Shown: in pieces, positions 18,920 to 30,649 of the stretch
Layout: the number at the start of each line of letters is the position of its first letter
Position numbering within the stretch: the stretch's first letter is position 1
Assembly (NCBI GenBank): GCA_013350335.1
Contig: CM023532.1
Span: forward strand, 38,728,849 to 38,792,848
Direction of reading: 5' to 3'
Source: Chimonanthus salicifolius
Lineage: Eukaryota; Streptophyta; Magnoliopsida; Laurales; Calycanthaceae
Length of the DNA stretch: 64,000 nucleotides
Notes under the pieces: generated by a model
Told to the model about the DNA's origin: nothing
The model's input: only the letters and a program-made list of their open reading frames with translations
Database searches by the model: none
Made by a program: the position numbers and the translations under genes

Positions 18920-20215
18920 CAAATTCATAATTATGCTCACTAAAAGAGCTCATATAATTTACGTTCGACTTTAAAATATTGGACATAACCAGTTATTCTT
19001 ATTATATGCATTTAAATAGTTATTGCTGATATTACAGTGTCCAAAAATAAGAGCCGTTAATTTAGAGCCTCAAAAATTTCAAGTATATCAGGGTCTAAAA
19101 AAAAGAATATTAATAGCAGTAGGGTCCTATCTTATGATTTCGTCTATAACCTTTGAAATTTCAAATCATCTCAAAGCCGACACTGAATACGTACATATTT
19201 TTATTAAAATATTTTGGAACAAATTTATTCTGTTAAAAAAGACTGAAAGAATTTTATTCTATGAAGATAAGATCTTCAGACATTTCGGCCGAGTCACACT
19301 TGACTCGTGGTTGAGGTAATCTAGATTATTGAACTCACCAAGTAACAATAAACAATGTCTCAGACATTCGTGAGTCAATTATCACACTCGGCCAAGCCGT
19401 CTGTCGCCAACTTTATAGATATTTCTTATCTCCAACATGTTTGTACAATTGAAATTTCTTTTTTTTTTTTTAACTTTCTCATAGGCGGCTTTTGAATATC
19501 CAACTGGCATCTTCCATGATTTTTTACTCTTTTTGAAATTTCTATCCGTTGACATTACCAGTTTACCACCCTCCCTTAGCAAAGGTCCAAAACCGGCCGT
19601 CGTAAGGTTTCACACCCTTTTCCTTGGAAAAGAATAATTAGTTCACACTGGATCTAAATTCGTTGAGCTCATTCATGAAACCAGAAAGGTCCTTAGTCTT
19701 ACACATTTGACTTGGCTCGACTTTTGGCTGAGTTACTTGAGTCGATGGAATTCCAAACTAAGTCAAATCTTTGGGCTTTGAAACAAGTTTCCAAGGCCAA
19801 GCTACCATCACAATTCTGGCAAATCCGGCCACAGTCCATGTCCCATGTAGCCATTAAAACAAAAATTCATGCTTTTGCCATCGTAAGGTCAGGAGGAGTC
19901 GGCCGTCTCTTTTTCGTTGTTTTGACTTTTGAGCATAGTGAGTCTAACTTGAGCCCGTAGATGTATTGAAAAGGAACTACGTAAAACTTTTTGTCTCTGT
20001 GTATGTTTAATCTGTGATTTATTTTTTCTTTCATTATTTTTCTGCACTTTTAGGTAGAGTGACGCAAGTCTTTTATAAATCTTTATATCTTCTACATTTT
20101 CAACGTGAGACTCGTTTGTAGTCTGGCCCAACAAGATGGGGTAGAGAAATTCATTAGTTTTGAGTCTCTCTCTTCGTATGCATTGCATTCAGCACTCTCC
20201 ATGAGCTTATTCAGT
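18920..20215. repeat. Tandem segmental copy B of the MYB locus 3' side
   Basis: It is homologous to 16640-17830 (copy A), starting with a shared CATAATTATG-CTCACTAAAAGAGC region. It is also homologous to the 3' part of the intact MYB locus from about 21200. It stops near 20215, inside the region corresponding to MYB exon 3, so it lacks the R3 and R2 coding parts. Confidence 0.7.
19690..20215 (-). pseudogene. R2R3-MYB pseudogene B (C-terminal remnant)
   Basis: Plus-strand 19700-19880 matches the last exon end and 3' flank of the MYB gene (21500-21660), including AATTCTGGCAAATCCGGCCA over the former stop region and CAAAAATTCATGCTTT. Then 20135-20215 matches exon 3 interior sequence (GTATGCATTGCATTCAG). 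The segment between is replaced by unrelated AT-rich sequence, and the stop codon and frame are lost. The DNA-binding part is absent. Confidence 0.75.
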
Positions 20216-20467
20216 ACTGTGTTGCGGCTCCCTTTCCTAACCTTGTCCGGTTCCCTTTGGATCTAGCAACTTGCTGGGACTTGAGATCAGAGCTTCTTGC
20301 TGCAGAGCTCGATGCTTTTCAGCCTACTTGATGCCGTAAATCAAATTCAAATACAATATATTTTTATGTTATGTGTCTGAAAACACGAGTGCCAATAAAT
20401 TAAGATTTAAATGCTCTTCTTTCAAATAAGCCCTTCTATTTGCAGCATAACCTTTCAAGTCAAACTA

Positions 20468-20693
20468 AAGGTATTAATGTCGGTAGCGATCTTCTCAGAG
20501 ACATTTTGTACAACATAACACGGATTTTACTGTATTACCCATTTTACTCTTTGAATCGGCTCGCCGAACCTTTCGAGTCACTTATAGCAAAAGATTCAGC
20601 GAGCCAATTTGAAAGGCAAAATGGACAATACAGTAAAACTTATGTCAGATTAAACAAAATACCCGTGGAAAGATCGTTGTCCATTAATACCTT
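20468..20693. mobile_element. Palindromic MITE
   Basis: A 226-bp element whose two halves are imperfect inverted copies. Termini are AAGGTATTAATG (20468-20479) and CATTAATACCTT (20682-20693). Inner blocks pair as TTTTACTGTATTACCCATTT with AAATGGACAATACAGTAAAA, and GGCTCGCCGA with the GCGAGCC side. No coding capacity. The target duplication is uncertain, perhaps TA. Confidence 0.65.
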
Positions 20694-21589
20694 ATCCATG
20701 CTTTTAATTTTTTTTTCATTGTCATTTTGAAATGATCACAAAAAATAATAATAGTATAAGCATGTATTATTCATATAATGAATATTAAATTTTAAATATT
20801 AATATTTCCAAATTAAATAATAAAAATTACCGTCATATTTCATGAATAAATCATTGTTCCTCTTATCTTTCATATTCACGTGATAACTACATTAAAAGAG
20901 AGTTTGGAGCTAAATTCACTTGCAAATCTAAATTTAACAACTTAATTTTAAGATAAAGAGACATGATGTTATTGTATTTGTGAACTTATTTTTTTCGTAT
21001 TTGTATTTATAGAAAAAATACAATCTACACCATAAAAAAGTAAAATATATATATATATATATATATACAAATTAATATTAGACACATATGGTATCATCCA
21101 ATCTTGAAGAAAATTGGGAGGAGATCACAAATGCATTGACATATGAAGTGAAAGAATGTGTTACAGTTTTATTCTTGCAAAATGTTAGTAGGATTCACTC
21201 CAAATTCAAGTACTCTGTAATTAAATCCCTCATAATGTTTGTACATTTGAAAAATCTTTCTCATTGTTTTTCCTTTGGAATATTCCAACTGGAATCTTCA
21301 ATCATTTAGATTCCTTTTGAAATTTCCGACCGTTGAAATTTCCACCCTCCTTCCACTAACGGTCAAAAAACCAGACATGGCAAGATTTCACAGCTTTTCC
21401 TGCGAAAACGATGGCACAAGGTCTGAGTCATCGACATCACTCGGCTCGACTCTGCTGTCAACTTGACCCAGCGGATTATATACAGGCAGACTCGGTTGCA
21501 TTGGGCTGAGTTACTTGACTCGACGAATTTTTGAACTGAGTCAAACCTTTGGGCTTTCAAACATGTCTGTCTACAAGGGCAAGTTACAA

Positions 21590-22781
21590 TCAGAATTCTG
21601 GCAACTCCGGCCACTGTCCATCTCCCATGTAGACATTGAACCAAAAATTCATGCTTTCATCCTCATATGGGCCACCAGAGGAACAAACCTGTTCGCCGGA
21701 GTGGCTCGGTGAGAATGGAAATTGAAGTCCCAAGTCGTAGGAATTTGCTTCGTAAAACTCCGGCATGCTCTGGTTTTCCACGGACAATTCTCCCGACCAT
21801 AAATTCTCATCACTGACGGCCATGCTCAAGTTATCATCAGTTGAATTAGTGGAATAGGTGGCCGGTGAGGAGATATCACTCTTCGATTGTGGCGTCGAGG
21901 GGATGCCGGCAGGATTTTCAAATGTCTGATGGGTAGAGAAATTTGTTGGTTCTGCGTCTCTCTCGACATATGCATTGCATTCGGCTCTCTCCACTGAGCT
22001 CCTTCTCGAGTCGACTGTTGCCGGATTTTGTTTCAGGCGTTTCTTCAAATGGGTGTGCCAAACATTTTTTATCTCATTATCTGTTCTCCCTGGAAGTCTT
22101 ACAGCGATTGCAGACCATCTGTATATAAAAAAAGAAGAAAATATAAGAAACTTGTGACAATTTAACACTTAAATCTTATGCAGTTACTCTGTTTTTTAGT
22201 TTTAAGAACATTGATCTTGATAGCAGATGATATAACAGACAGCAATGAGCCCCTGATTGCATAATTACTTGCAATTCAATCATAAAAGTGATGGATTTTT
22301 ACCTATTTCCAAGCAATTCGTGCAATTTGATTATGTTTTCCTCTTCTTCTCTGCTGAAATTCCCTCGCTTAATGTCGGGTCGCAGATAGTTCGTCCAACG
22401 AAGTCTGCAGCTTTTCCCACACCTCAACAGCCCTGAAAATCCAAAGCAAAAAACAGCATAAGAATCACTGAATTTTCTGAAATTTTGAGAGAGAAAATAT
22501 TTAAAAAAAAAAAAAAAAAACCAATGCAAGAAGCTTTGAATCTTTCACATAAATACATGGTTCTTGCTCTGTAAGATGTAAGAACTGAAATCTTTATCTG
22601 AGAGATCTAGACCAATGGAGAAAAACCCGAATCGGAATTCGTATTTACCGGCTTGTTTCGGAAGCGCCCTCCAATTGCCATGGCCATAATTTTTAATGTA
22701 AGCAATCAAAATCTGGTCTTCTTCTTTACTCCAAGGCCCCTTCTTCAGTCCCATTTTCTCACAGCAAGGAGCTCTCACCAT
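21590..22781 (-). CDS. R2R3-MYB transcription factor, MYB13/14/15-like (subgroup 2)
   Basis: A nuclear DNA-binding regulator. Three exons (22781-22649, 22432-22303, 22118-21590) of 133, 130 and 529 nt join in phase to 263 residues; the first two lengths are the classic R2R3-MYB exon sizes. R2 has tryptophans at 17, 37 and 57 ([22 protein letters not shown]). R3 has F70, W89 and W108 ([20 protein letters not shown]). The N-terminus [17 protein letters not shown] and the C-terminal tail ([11 protein letters not shown] and a final ELPEF) resemble the MYB13/14/15 group, which in other plants acts in stress and phenylpropanoid or stilbene responses. The [DE]L..[RK] bHLH-interaction motif is not matched (EN at that place). 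A TATA box lies 79-86 bp upstream of the ATG. The direct target genes cannot be inferred. Confidence 0.95.
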
Positions 22782-22859
22782 TTTTTCTGACCCTGGTTCT
22801 CTGTTATCCAAAAGGCTCAACAGTTGATGACCTTGTGCCTTTCCAACAAAGGCCACAGG

Positions 22860-22867
22860 TATTTATA
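22860..22867 (-). promoter_or_regulatory. TATA box of the MYB gene
   Basis: TATAAATA on the minus strand, 79-86 bp upstream of the MYB start codon. This is the normal spacing for a plant core promoter with a leader of about 50 nt. Inferred from motif and position only. Confidence 0.6.
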
Positions 22868-22869
22868 CA

Positions 22870-25800
22870 AAGAAGATCCTTATAAAAAACGTGCAAAGAT
22901 GAGAAATAGAAAAAAAATCCAATTCAATTCAAAAGTAAGAGCCAGCAACTTCAAGGAAGGATGGTCCTTCCACTCCTTCAATGTATTGTTTAGTAACTGA
23001 GGGATTAAGGGATTTAATTAAGCTGTCATTAAGCACTAATAATAGGGTGATGGTGACAAGAGAAGAAAACACAGAATAAAACAAATTAAAAGGTGTCTTG
23101 TGATAATGACCCCCTCTTGTTAATTTCCACACGTGTTCATGATAATGATATAAATAATTGAAAAATTACTGAATAGCCCCAAATGTGATTTCCTTTGCCA
23201 TTCATACCATTGTTCTTAAATTGATCTTTTAATTCTACATAGTTCGATGAGATAGATAGAGAATTTTATAAATAGTGTAATTCGAAAAAAAAATCTAGTA
23301 TTTGTATAAGATGAAATATAAAAAAAAAAATATCAATGATTTATAGTAATTAAGTTTTTAAGAACTATAATAACAATGTTAAAATAGTTAAAAGGAGATT
23401 AAATTTTATCACAATTTTTTCAACAAATTCTTTTAAACTTTTTAGTAATTTTGACTAGACACAGACAAAAACTTTGAGACCTCCTTGTCTTGGAGAGCGG
23501 CTGTAGATAAAGTTATAGATAGATAAAAAATATTTAAATAAATTTTATTAATATTTAGGACACGTATAAACCTCCCTACTGATATACACTGACTAATTCT
23601 ATCGAGTATGATCATTTGAGATAAAGTAGTAATCAAACTCAGAACTCTCTTTTTTTTTTAAATCGATTTTTAATAATTAATTTATTAATAAAATGAGAAT
23701 TTTGAGCATTCAAAGTCAGCAATTCCCCACATGCTGAATTATTTGCACGACTAAGTTGCTTGGATTTTAGTGACTTTTGTGGTCAAATTGTCAAGCACGA
23801 AATTTTTTTTTTTTTTTCAATTTTTCAATAAAATAAAGATAGAAAGAAAGAAAAGAAGAAAAGGTATCTATTAAAATTATATTATAAAAGAGGTTGTGCC
23901 GAGCTGAGGTGGGAACACGTGAGAGAAAGCGGAAAGGGAAAGGAAGGCAGAATTGTCAATTTTCTGAACCTTATTTTATCGAGATCTCCAGTGACAGTCA
24001 AAGAAAGAGGGCCTAAGCCAACCTTTGAAAATTTATGAACTCAAATTAGAATTATTATAACTGGCAATCCACTTGGTGTGAGCTGAGGTTCATTGCATTA
24101 TATGCCACGTGGCATGATTTTGTGGCGTGGGGCATTGCAACTAGTCTACTCCTTAAAACTGTTAGTGATGAAGGTTTTAATTTCGACTAATCAGATGATT
24201 TGTAGTGTATATGATTTAGATTACGGATAAGATGATTATATAAAGTGTGTAAAAATTCATATAATTTTGCTATTTTAAGTTTTAATGAATATATTGATAA
24301 TTTTTAAAATAATTAGATGGGGATAAAAAAGTTTACCGTTCTCGTTACATTATACTCAATCATCTGACACTTAAAACCCTTCAAAAAAATCTCGATATCA
24401 AATCTTGTTATAAAAAATTCCATTAGAGTTTTCTTTTAATATCTTCATATCAGCTAATATCAATCAATGACGTATCAACTTATAGTGCCACATTTCTTTT
24501 TTATGACTAATTTTTGAAACATGTAAAAGCCTCTCTATTCACATATGAGAAATAGCTTTATAAAGTATGATATGGTTTGTATAGAGTGTTACTTATATAA
24601 AAAAAAAAAATTTAACAATTATGGACTCCAAAACAGTCGAGAAAAAGGGAATCTAACCGGGCTGGTCATGGCGTGGCCCGGCCCAAAATCCATGAATCCC
24701 AACATCTTTTCATGTGCAAGCGTCTCGGCCCATTGCGGTAAGACCCGTTGGGCTCGCTACACACCGATATGTATCAGTTGTGACAAATCCACTGTGTAAC
24801 AACTGATACACACTGTATTAACCCCTTTTTTTTTTACCTAAGGTTCAAACCTTCATATCAAAGAGATAGTCTTTTCTGCAATATTTTCCACATATCTTGC
24901 CTTTCAATGGACGATCAAATCGTGTACGTCTGAAAGAGACTGCTTTGCTTTCTCTACAATTCCTTTCTCACAAGATCTAAGTACAAAATTCCTCATTTTT
25001 TCAATCATGCTTCAAAAGGTGACTCAGTGAGTCATTTGTGTTTTAAAGTCCCTAATCTTTCTTCCACTCAATGCAAGAAGATGTCCATTTCCTGCACATT
25101 CAAAAGGTGGAAAGAAGGGGTGCACTGAATTAATTAAATTTCCAACACCAATAAAGAAATATTTATAAAGATCTCATCCTATCCATATCTTGGATCAACG
25201 GATGTAATATAAGAAGAAGGATTCTAGCTACAAATATAATCATGCGTATCCTTATTAATCTTTTTTTTTTTCACGTTTTCAACTCCAATAAATTATCAAT
25301 CATGACCACGCAGACAATGAGTGTCAGTGCATATCCTTATTAACTTTACACCTATAACTTTTGTTTTTTAGTTGGCAAATTTGAGCCAGACATGTTTTCC
25401 CAATATACCATCTAATCTAATACTCCCCTCAAAATTAAGAGAAAATGAATAGTGTCGTAATCTTCACCAATTGGTTATTATTTTTCTCAGGGCAAGTTGT
25501 TATTTTTTAATTATAAAAAATAAAGAACTTGAAAAATGAAACAATTCTCTCTTCTTATGCAACAAAAGTTCTATGTCGAAAATATATAAAAAAAAAAAGA
25601 GATTTTTCTCTCTTTCTAAAGAATTCATTTCTCATGAGAAATAGAAAAGTTTAATGAGAAAAGAATGAGGGTATTCTCAATCGTCAAGATAATGCTAACG
25701 AGAACGTAAATTTTTCATAGGTCTACACAAGATCATATTTCATAGCATCTGTTCAATAAAATTTGAACATAATTTTTCTATAAAATTGATTTCCTAAAAA

Positions 25801-26110
25801 AGAAAAGACAAACAACTCTAAAACTTCTCTCATAAATGATTTATATGAATTAGATAAATAATCCTTTGTACAATTCTTGATTACACTCTTTTTATCTCCT
25901 TCAAACTTATTGACATTTCATGGATTCTTTATTAATCTGAGGGCAAAAGTTCAAGTCTTATGATAGGCATATCAAATGATAAGACCCACCTTATTATAAA
26001 ATTGGCACTTGGCAGAAGCTTTTGAAATCTATAAAGGTGCTTCTAGGGTCGCCCCTGAGATCCCCTAAAATTCCAGGAGCCCTATGCAAAGTGAGATTTC
26101 AGGGGTCCTT
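22870..26110. other. Intergenic region upstream of the MYB gene
   Basis: No gene was seen. The first few hundred bases are the MYB promoter side. About 23540-23650 may be a diverged minus-strand SINE (GAGTTTGATTACTAC). A small perfect hairpin lies at 24770-24810. Around 25260-25335 is a repeat resembling 2230-2340 (CACGTTTTCA, then CATGACCAC and ACAATGAGTGTC). The rest is AT-rich. Confidence 0.45.
24770..24810. repeat. Perfect 12-bp inverted repeat (hairpin)
   Basis: TGTATCAGTTGT (24770-24781) pairs exactly with ACAACTGATACA (24799-24810) across a 17-base loop. It could be a MITE remnant or a chance palindrome. Confidence 0.5.
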
Positions 26111-26129
26111 TGTGACTTATATATTAAGG

Positions 26130-27528
26130 AGTTCAAGTGTGCGGTGTTAAGTTGTATTATCTTATTTGTATAGGGATAATTTAGTCCTTTTGTTATGGGC
26201 TTACTTTGTATATATATATATTATTGTTAATCAATGATAAATCTAAACTTTTAGATTCTGTCATGTCATGGTATCAAGAGCCTAAGGTTTTGATTGGGAC
26301 ACCGGCGGAACTGTTACAGAGAGGTTTTTTTTTTTTTTTTTAGATCGGGATCGACCCAAACAGTGTTTTGATTTAGGGTTTTGATTCGCATCAACCGCCT
26401 CTCCTCTTGCATCCTCGCCGTTCTCGTTCTCGGTTGTTCTTTGTTTGGATCTTCACCGCCGCAGAGTTTTGATTTGGGTTTCACTTTGGGTTCCAATTTG
26501 TCTGCTTCCGTCCGCCGTGAGCAGAGGGATTTGTGTTTTGGTTTTGCCCTGTTCCGTCGGATCTGGTTCTTATCTCCTCCTGGATACTCTCGCGATCTCC
26601 CTGCTTCCGTCGGCTCACTGCAACAGCCGTCTCCCTGTGAGTCCTTCCCCTGCGATTTAGGGGTTTCTTTGTTTGCCCCCACCGCCGATCTGCTGCTCTG
26701 CATAGCTTCTGCCCTGCCCGGCAGCCTCAACTCCGGACGCATCCCTCTCCTGTCGCTGCTGCCTACTTCCGATTTGGGATTTCCTTCGCGATCTCTGCAC
26801 GGCCTTAGATCGCCGTCAGATCGCTTCAGATCTGTGTTTGCACCATCCGGCGTCTCTGCCTTCAGACTACGCTTCTGCCGGCAGCCTTCAGCCTTCCGCA
26901 CTGCTTCCGCCCACCACCTTCAGCCTTCAGACTACGATTTCGCCGGCAGCCTTCAGCCTTCCGCACTGTTTCCGCTCGCCCCATTCAGCCTTCAGACTGC
27001 AGGTTTCGTTTGGTGTTTTTTTTTTTTGAAGAACACATTGGATTTTCGGGTTTCTTGTTTTGCGCTTGACCAAATCCATCTGCCTCGACCCTACGCCATC
27101 CGTTTGGGATTTCTTGTTTGGCATTTTGCCGAAACATTTGCTTTTCGGATTTTTTGTTTTGGTGCTGAGGACTTTCCAATGGCCGGTGAACGTGACGATT
27201 CCTTCCAGGCAATTAGTGTGAAGCTCACTGACAGTACTTACACTTATTGGGCCTATGTTATGAAAAAAAATTTGACCGACAAGAACATGTGGGGTTATGT
27301 CTCTGGGGCTCTTGTTATTCCTACGGATACTAAGGCTGCGGACTATGCTGCTTCCCTAGTTACTTGGACCACTAATAATTCCAAAATCATCACTTTGATC
27401 AATAATTCTGTTGAGCTCTCCATCGAGATGCAACTTGCGAAGTTCTCTACAGCAAAAGCAATTTGGGATCATTTAGAACGACTGTATACGCAGTCCAACT
27501 TCGCTATCATGCGAGACCATTTCTATCT
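26130..27528 (+). mobile_element. Ty1/copia retrotransposon 5' end: LTR, primer-binding site, leader and gag start (truncated)
   Basis: A plausible LTR (about 26130-26268, with a TATATATATA region near 26210-26220) is followed at once by TGGTATCAAGAGCC (26269-26282). This is the initiator-tRNA-Met primer-binding site of copia elements with one extra A. A GC-rich leader of about 900 bp leads to a gag frame starting at 27179 (MAGERDDSFQAISVKL). Protease, integrase, RT and the 3' LTR are missing. The LTR left boundary is uncertain. Confidence 0.75.
27179..27528 (+). pseudogene. Copia gag N-terminal fragment
   Basis: About 110 residues have the look of copia gag (UBN2/DUF4219-type): a TYTYWAYVMKKNL segment near residue 20, then TWTTNNSKIITLI and AKAIWDHLERLYTQSN. 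Downstream of about residue 110 the homology ends where GC-rich repeat-like sequence (GGACCCTAGGCGGCGGCC) begins. The zinc knuckle and pol are absent, so it is a truncated relic. The long open frame in the leader (from 26381) is in phase with gag but is probably not translated. Confidence 0.65.
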
Positions 27529-27585
27529 AGGGACCCTAGGCGGCGGCCTATGCCGCCTATGTCCAAGGCCGGCCCTACGTGTTTC
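27529..27585. other. GC-rich transposon-end-like sequence
   Basis: CTAGGCGGCGGCCTATGCCG, then AAGGCCGGCCCTA, resembles (in reverse) CAGGGCGGGCTTCGGC followed by AGCCTAGGCCGC at 16796-16835. Such GGCCGGCCC-type ends are common on plant DNA transposons. It breaks the copia gag frame, so it may be the edge of a later insertion or rearrangement. Confidence 0.35.
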
Positions 27586-27589
27586 AGAG

Positions 27590-28973
27590 TCTGCCAAGTT
27601 GAGGAAACAAAGACAAATACAAATAGAAGTGGAGATGAGATTAAATCATTTAAAAGGCGGTCTTTGTGATTAACATCCACTGAAAATGATGTCATTGTCA
27701 AGTTGAGGGTGACTTATTTTAGTAGAGACTCACAAAGTTTGAATAATCTTTGGCAAATGCATGAATGGGAGACTACCTACTTGGGTTTAATCCATTTTTC
27801 AATTGATCGACTCACATTTCTATATTCCCATTTGATGTTTCTTGGCATTTCTTGCATCATCATCTTACTTAATCTAAATTTTTTACACAAAAAAATCAAA
27901 AGGCAGTGCTGCTTTTTGGAGCAGAAGACAAAAGAAAGCATCAAAATTTCATGATAGAATGCTTGCAGTCGTAATCCAATGCTAATATCAGTCTTCAACT
28001 CTGTTGGCAACTGCGAGGGCAGAAATATTGCATGCTTGCCATGGATGCTCTTGTCAGTAGATTCCCTTGTTTGATGAATAATACTTCAATTTTAAATTCT
28101 TTATTTTAGTAAAATTTATTTTATAAATTCATCGATCTTTGTACTGAAGAGCTAAAGTTCCTCTCTGGCTCAATTAGTCCTGAGATTTTAAATTTAGACT
28201 AGAGATATTGAGTTCGATTTCTCTTGAAATTAGTTTCACTTCCAATATAAAGTAGAGATACCTATCTTCTCCACAACATTCATAATTGATGATGACGACT
28301 GCAATATCACATAATCTGCTATATTATATTCATTCATATCTCATGAAAGTTAGTTATATTAATCCCATCATGTTTTTTTCCCTACTTGGACTTATTTTAT
28401 ATGCATAGTTTATGAGTGATTTCGTGTATTCATAGAATCAGTTTCACCTCTAATACATAGTGAAGACCGAAAGATACTCATATTCTCCACAACATTCATA
28501 TTTGATGATGACGATAATCTGTAATATTATATTCATTCATGATGAATATAGTATCTCATAAAAGTTGGATATATTAGTCTCATCCTGTTTGGCATGGGCT
28601 GCTTTAAGTTTGTCAACTGTGGCGTGCCTGGAAAGAACAGAGAAAGCAAAACTCCAAAAGGAGAAATAATTAGACTTGACTGCTCTCTCAACAGAGATTA
28701 GATTAGATATTAGATGTAAATATTTGTACAACATTATCTCTCAACTTTGACAAAGATTGATTTTGCTAGCCATTTAGGATGTGGTGGAACTTAACTTTCG
28801 TGGCGCCCCATTAAACAGTCATTCATTGCATCTGACAAGGTATGGGACTAGGGAGATGTCGACCCCCAAATGTCTCTTGTATGAAATTTAACTTTCACAC
28901 CCCAAAGAACTTGAGACTTTGTGAGCTACTTAGAACTTTACACGAAATGTATTAGAAAGTCGAGACTTATAGA
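27590..28973. other. Non-coding interval with a tandem duplication
   Basis: No gene was seen. A diverged direct duplication has copies at about 28222-28375 and 28440-28590. Both contain AGTTTCACCTCTAATA-like, ATACTCATATTCTCCACAAC-like and TATATTCATTCAT blocks. A SINE-like start (GGCTCAATTAGTCC, then TTGAGTTCGATTTCTC) precedes the first copy. Confidence 0.45.
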
Positions 28974-30116
28974 GACCCTGAAAAATTAGTGTGTTTTCAG
29001 ATTTTAAGATTGAAATTATAATTCAATCATTTGAACGAATTGGGAATTCATTTTGGTTCATTAGAACGAATGTCCCATGTATAAATTTAATTTATTTGAA
29101 CTATTGAGGTGAATATAATATACGTTACTATTCATCCATTCGATCAAATGAACCGATTGTTCATTCAAAATTACTGTACACAATATTGATTATTTAAATA
29201 ATAAAATTTCTTTTAAAACTTTGAAGTTATTTTTTAAGCAGCGTGTATTTTTAAAATTTTTCAAATTGAATATCCGAATTAATTACGATAAACTGATAAA
29301 AATACTTTAACACTTTAAGTCTTTTGACACTCTTAAATGCTTAAAACACAGTATTTTACAAATAAGGGTATCTTTAGGCTGTGTTGAAAATACATTTGAG
29401 AGTGTCAAAAGACCTTAAAGTCTTAAAGTATTTTTATCAGTTTATCGTAATTAGTCTGGGTATTAAATTTGAGAAATTTTGGAAATACACTGTGCTTAAA
29501 AAATAACTTTAAAGTTCTACAGGAGATTTTATTATTTAATATACTGTGCATTACTGCAGTATATGGAAGGTATACCATTATTTTTTAAGCACTGTGTATT
29601 TCTAAAATTTCTCAAATTGAATATCCGGACTAATTACGATAACTTGATAAAAATATTTTAAGACTTCAAGATCTTTTGACACTCCTAAATGTGTTTTCGG
29701 CACAGCCTAGGGATACTCTTATTTATAAAATACTATGTTTTAAACATTTGGAGGTGTCAAGAGACCTTGAAGTCTTAAAGTATTTTTATTATGTTATCGT
29801 AATTAGTCCGGATATTCAATTTGAGAAATTTTGAAAATACATAGTACTTAAAAAATAACTTTAAAATTTTAAAGGAAATTTTATTATTTAAATAATCAAT
29901 ATTGTGCAAAGTGAGTTCATTCGAACAAATGGGTGAGCAGTAACACGCGTTACTGTTCACCCTATTTATTTGAATGAATTAAATTTATACATGGGGCATT
30001 CGTTCGAACGAATCAAATGAACTGACAGTTCGTTCGAATAAGTGAATATACGAGGGCAAAATGATAATTTCACTCTAAAAATTTGAAAACGGGTGTGTAG
30101 AGAAAGTTTTTCCGTC
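28974..30116. mobile_element. 1.1-kb foldback (long inverted repeat) element
   Basis: Left and right arms of roughly 300 bp are inverted copies: CCCATGTATAAATTTAAT at about 29072 pairs with ATTAAATTTATACATGGGGC at about 29977, and ACAATATTGATTATTTAAAT near 29180 pairs with ATTTAAATAATCAATATT near 29885. Inside, a second palindromic unit is present twice (about 29225-29520 and 29585-29875), each with AATTACGATAA...TTATCGTAATTA arms. There is no coding frame. Related sequence is nested in a hAT element at 50600-51130. Superfamily unknown; ends are placed from terminal similarity only. Confidence 0.65.
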
Positions 30117-30507
30117 TAGAAGTCGCGCCTTTAAAAATCGGTACGTGAAGTGAACTGTCTCGTCACGATGGATGGTCGGATTATATAAGATTCACCTGTA
30201 GTCAAATTCAGTCAAACTTGTGGTATGAATATTATATTATAATAATATTAAATTATTAGCTAAGGTTTAATTGATGAGTTTTGAAATAAAATTTTAAGAG
30301 AAAGTAGATGTTGAATTTTTTGAAAAGAAAAATATTTTATAGATGAAATTTTATAAAAAAAAATGTTGGATCCATCCACCTATGCCCAATTCAAATTCTG
30401 AAACAATTTTTTGCCCAACCAATCTCAACTCAACTTGAACCCACCCAAGAATATGATTAGACCCACTAATGCTGCAAAGATTATGACTTCATTCGTAACA
30501 CCAGGTG

Positions 30508-30649
30508 CAGGAATTTAAATATCGGCCGAGACGATATATATATCTCCGATATCAGCCTATATCTCAGGTTTTAATTTTAAAAAAAAAGTAAGTGAGAGAA
30601 AATTCTCTACCAAAATATCAGTCGATACCGAGATTTGAACCATTCCTAG
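30508..30649. mobile_element. ATCGGCCGAT-type MITE, copy 4 (short, diverged)
   Basis: About 140 bp. The left end CAGGAATTTAAATATCGG and the reverse complement of the right end (CTAGGAATGGTTCAAATCTC) are imperfect inverted repeats. The centre is an A run plus GAGAGAAAA, as in longer copies. No clear target duplication. Confidence 0.5.

Noticed and set aside
24770..24810. Rho-independent-terminator-like hairpin
   Set aside because: Bacterial terminators are not expected in plant nuclear DNA; kept only as an inverted repeat.
26314..26901. 195-codon minus-strand frame rich in Arg, Lys and Glu
   Set aside because: Antisense of the GC-rich copia leader. Biased composition keeps several frames open; no homology recognised.
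26381..27178. Long N-terminal extension in phase with copia gag
   Set aside because: Low-complexity Ser/Leu/Pro/Phe-rich translation of a retroelement leader. The gag start at 27179 fits the family better.
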